From the NCBI GenBank assembly GCA_022605955.1, contig JAKCOZ010000005.1, positions 51,461,762-51,525,761 on the forward strand: 64,000 nucleotides of DNA. The letters are read 5' to 3'. The DNA comes from Rallus limicola (lineage: Eukaryota; Chordata; Aves; Gruiformes; Rallidae). Below the pieces are notes generated by a model. It was not told where the DNA came from, did not search any database, and saw only the letters and a program-made list of their open reading frames with translations. The position numbers and the translations under genes were made by a program. Shown here one piece after another: positions 60,795-64,000 of this stretch; position 1 is the first letter of the stretch, and each line of letters starts with the position of its first letter.

Positions 60795-61065
60795 AAAAAG
60801 AAGCAGAACAAGGCTTTTTCAAGAGTTCAAGTCCAAGCAAGTGGTTCATCAGGAAGCATTTCTTTTCTGAGAGGGTGGTCAAACACTGGAACAGGCTTCC
60901 CAGAGCAGTGGTCGATGCCCCAGGCCTGTCAGCGTTTAAGGGCTATTTGGACAATGCCCTTAACAACAAGCTTTACCTTTTGATCAACCCTGGAGTGTTC
61001 AGGGAGTTGGACTAGATTATTGCTGTAGGTCCCTTCCAACTGAAAATACCTTATGAAACTGTCTG
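60795..61065 (+). mobile_element. CR1-like 3' fragment (type uncertain)
   Basis: CTGAGAGGGTGGTCAAACAC, TGGAACAGGCTTCCCAGAGC, GATGCCCCAGGCCTGTCAGC, then GGGAGTTGGACTAGATTATT and GTAGGTCCCTTCCAACTGAA. The layout resembles the ORF2 C-terminus plus 3' end of CR1. The middle block (CAACAAGCTTTACCTTTTGA) is not the common CR1 form, so this is a divergent subfamily or possibly an LTR-associated repeat. Confidence 0.65.
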
Positions 61066-63202
61066 AAGTAGGATCTTAGTGTCCTTTACTGCACACCAAA
61101 AATAATCTATTGAAATGAAATAATTTGCTTTTGTAAATATGTATTTTTAACTGTGCAATTTAAAATCCATTTTTAATGCCTTATGTCCTTATCAACAGTT
61201 GAACAAAACACATTTTGAATGCAACTATATTTAATCAAAAGTAAAAGGTCAGTAACTAAAAAGAAACTCCTTAACCAAAGAGAAATAGAAAGTGGTTTTA
61301 TTAACTTCCCTAACCAAAACTCTCAAGTCTTGTTGATTAAAGCATAATTTCAAAAGTTAACTTTTTAATTGGGTACACTAGGGCCTGCTGGCTCCAGGAA
61401 GTTTTAGCAGAGGTCATAAGATTGCTGGAGATCTAATTTTTCATTTCTAATAAAAAAGGAAGTCTTGCCCTTTTCCTTGCAAAGATAGACCTTGAAGTGT
61501 TAGTAGGGAAACAAAGAATGTATCCATCAAAAGCGCTCATGGCGAGGTTATACAAAGCCTCCCAAGGCAGTATGGAAGCTGACAGAGCCTGCTAGTACTC
61601 GAAAGGAAATTAGCTGAGCTTCACTTGCAAAGCCCAACAAGGCAGAAAGGCTCAGAAGCTGATGCCTAATCTAGGATTAAAAGAGACCGGTTCCTTACTC
61701 CATCACAGATTTTCTGGGTAACTTTGAACGTGTCACTTAGCCTCAATTCTGCACCTGGAAATGAAGATAAATACTCTCAACTTCCCTCTCTGAGACATGA
61801 AAATAAACACATTAAAACAGGAGGCATTCAAATAGCTTGGCAATAAAGTGCAAGTACTGCAGACAAGTAGGAAATAACAAAGTACTGCCCTATTCAGTGA
61901 GGAGATGCCCCGGGTTTTTTTCCCAAATCCTCCTTGCCTGCTGGGATCTTGCAATGCCTTTGTGATCCTCCTTCAAACAAAAGGGAGGTTCACATGGCAG
62001 AGGAAGTAGGGGAGGAAAAGCACTTTATGCTTTCCCACTCAGTGCAATTTTACACGTACAAGACCCCAGGGCACCAAACTTTCTCTAATTTAAGAGTCAG
62101 GAGTAGAAGGTTGATAAAAGAGGTTATTTTTCGGAGACATTTAATGGAAAGATTCTTCCACAAACGACTCATAAGGGAGACCTCACCTGGCTGCCTTGAA
62201 CTGACCCCAGGTCATTCTTCTGACCACACAAAAGCCACTGAAGACCACCTGAACAACATGGGCTGCCCTGAGCTCAGGGGGCTGCCCCAGCCCTGAGTGG
62301 TGAGAAAGAGCTCCATGAGACACCCCCAGCATCCAGACTGATCAGCTTTACTAGTAGAGAGAAAAACCTGCCCTGAATTTACCTCCAGAGGTAAACAGAG
62401 GGATATTTACACAAGATAGCTGGTGAGAGAACTTTGTGAGGGCGCTTCTCCTGTTGAAAAGGTTTTATTTACTAAGCTCTAACAAGACAGGATTTGGTTT
62501 ACAACTAAGGGAGCATTTTCCAGAGAGCTTCAAAGGAAAAGAATAAATAAATAAAAAGGTGAATGTGTGGGGGATAAAAGACATTTACCATGTAGAACAG
62601 CACTGTAAAAAAACCCAGGTGGTAGCATTGGAAAATATTACAGAAAACAGTGGACACTCGCATGGCTTTTCTAACAGTTGTGTACAGTAAAAAGGATTAC
62701 AAACAGAATGAAATATTCCTTGATTGAAACAAACCAATATCCCACCTGGAATATCCTGGCCAGGCTCTCATTGTTCTCAAGTGACCCCAGGGCAGCCCCG
62801 GGTTACAGCTGAGCCCATAAGTCACTCAAACACACTGTCTGGCTCTTCCCAAGTTCCCCTCTCTCGGGAACAGCAGGACCAGCTAAAGAGCCCTTTGTTT
62901 CCATTCAAACATATGTAGGGGTGGAAAAGCTGTTCAAAACATTAAAGAGAAACAACCAAGGACTGTTACTATTCCAAGAAACAAATTATGAGCCAGAGCC
63001 TGAAACGCCCGGAGCGCTGGCAGTGCCAGCTCAAGTCAGATGTCACTGGAAACACTCAGCATCGCTCAGCCCCTGGGAGCAGGACAACTGGTTTCATCAA
63101 TGGTGACTCTTAAATCTACAAGTCTGTCTTCAGGCATATTTTTTGCTTTACACCTTTACTACTGCCACTAATAGTGAACATTTTATAAAGAGAATAAGCA
63201 CA

Positions 63203-63605
63203 GGATGGTTTGGGTTGGAAGGGACCTCAAAGCCTATCTCATTCCAACCCCCTGCCATGGGCAGGGACACCCTCCACTAGCCCAGGCTGCCCAAAGCCCC
63301 ATCCAACCTGGCCTTGAACCCTGCCAGGGATCCAGGGACAGCCACAGCTTCTCTGAGCAGCCTGTGCCAGAGCCTCACCACCCTCACAGATAAGAGGTTC
63401 TTTCCTAATGTCTAATCTAAATCTACACTGCTTCAGCTTAAAACCACTTCCCCCTTGTCCTATCACTCCCTGCCCTTGTAACCAGTCCCTTTCCAGCTTT
63501 ACCATAGCCCCTTCAGGTACTGGAAGGCCACTATAAGGTCTCCCCAGAGCCTTCTCTTCTCCAGGCTGAAAAAGCCCAACTCTCTCAGCCTATGACTGTA
63601 AGTAG
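63203..63605 (-). mobile_element. CR1 LINE 3' fragment
   Basis: Well-preserved reverse CR1 of about 400 nt: GGTTTGGGTTGGAAGGGACC, CCCCTGCCATGGGCAGGGAC, GGCTGCCCAAAGCCCCATCC, TTCCTAATGTCTAATCTAAA, CAGAGCCTTCTCTTCTCCAG, AACTCTCTCAGCCT. It is close to consensus, so it is one of the younger insertions here. It lies in the same orientation as BRF1 within its long intron. Confidence 0.94.
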
Positions 63606-64000
63606 CTCATCAAAGGATGAGACACCTCCCAAATACAGCGAATAGCAAGTAAGCCATCTTGCCTTTAAAACATTAACGCTGACAAGTAATGTAAGCAAGG
63701 CAAGTGAAAAGCTATGTCAAAGTTGCTGCATTGTGGGATTTTGTGTCAAAGAAGATAATAAAAACCATAAACTGATGTAAAATAATTCAGATCTCAAGTA
63801 ATAAATTAAAGTTTTTAACTAACTATAAATAAAAGCTGTACTTTAGATAAATAAACTTTTGTGTTCTCTCAGTCTAGAACTATTTTTTTCAGATTAAAAA
63901 CATTTGTGTTACTTGAATATTTTGCATTAATTAAACAACGCATAAGAACCACGGGGAACTTAATGTTTTCCTATTTCAGGCTGAGGTTTATTCAGGCATA

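Larger units (their letters stand above)
41276..64000 (-). other. BRF1 5' intron region (at least 22.7 kb)
   Basis: Upstream of exon H I find no sequence encoding the expected preceding BRF1 residues (human RKMAHVIAACLYLVCRTEG). All 22.7 kb are therefore read as one long intron, with six CR1 or CR1-like insertions (41.5, 43.6, 51.0, 51.25, 53.7-54.6, 60.8-61.07 and 63.2-63.6 kb count the main ones), the G14 run at 54452 and the pyrimidine/purine switch at 57.8 kb. The stretches 44-51, 55-60.7 and 61.1-63.2 kb hold nothing recognisable. A short missed exon cannot be excluded by eye. Confidence 0.65.

Noticed and set aside
61934..62296. 120-codon plus-strand frame at 62 kb
   Set aside because: No recognised domain or splice context; it lies in the BRF1 intron and is taken as chance or an old unrecognised repeat.
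1..64000. tRNA or other Pol III genes, CRISPR arrays, prokaryotic operons
   Set aside because: No A/B box pair or cloverleaf was noticed, there are no regularly spaced direct repeats, and exon-intron structure plus CR1 repeats show nuclear vertebrate DNA.

Overview
The window is vertebrate, most likely avian, nuclear DNA. It has large GT-AG introns, scattered fragments of CR1 (chicken repeat 1) LINEs with the typical ATTCTRTR-type 3' tails, one CpG island, and two protein genes whose exons match well-known vertebrate proteins. There is no operon structure, no CRISPR array and nothing prokaryotic. The species cannot be named from this sequence alone.

Layout. The minus strand of the whole window is the middle of BRF1, the TFIIIB subunit of RNA polymerase III. 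I place eight internal coding exons, each with GT-AG borders and compatible reading phases. In transcription order, from high to low coordinate, they are 41275-41244, 32332-32260, 24107-23958, 22347-22254, 12144-12018, 10497-10458, 10368-10276 and 9527-9249. Together they give 888 nt. They cover the end of the first cyclin fold, the second cyclin fold and the acidic linker, about human residue 147 onward. The zinc ribbon and the first part of cyclin fold 1 must lie to the right of the window, or unrecognised in its last 22.7 kb. The TBP/Bdp1-binding C-terminal part lies to the left.

On the plus strand, inside the BRF1 intron at 24108-32259, sits a complete four-coding-exon BTBD6 gene (27658-30007; 535, 523 or 482 aa depending on the start codon). 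It encodes a BTB-BACK-PHR adaptor for CUL3 ubiquitin ligases. Its promoter and first exon lie in a CpG island at about 26.1-28.25 kb. This nested antisense arrangement is, to my knowledge, the same as in human (14q32.33), so it is old synteny and not a new invention.

The rest is intron. It holds about ten CR1 or CR1-like fragments: plus strand at 1, 41.5, 43.6, 51.0, 51.25 and 53.7 kb; minus strand at 10.1, 37.6 and 63.2 kb; two divergent ones at 19.9 and 60.8 kb. It also holds a GC/CA alternating tract, a purine tract and a G14 run. Two aspects deserve a second look. First, the BTBD6 5' end: codons for a conserved hydrophobic N-terminus also read as a strong splice acceptor, and an upstream donor matches it, so alternative splicing could switch the N-terminus. 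Second, the shared regulatory potential of a CpG island lying antisense in the middle of BRF1. I found no convincing previously undescribed system.
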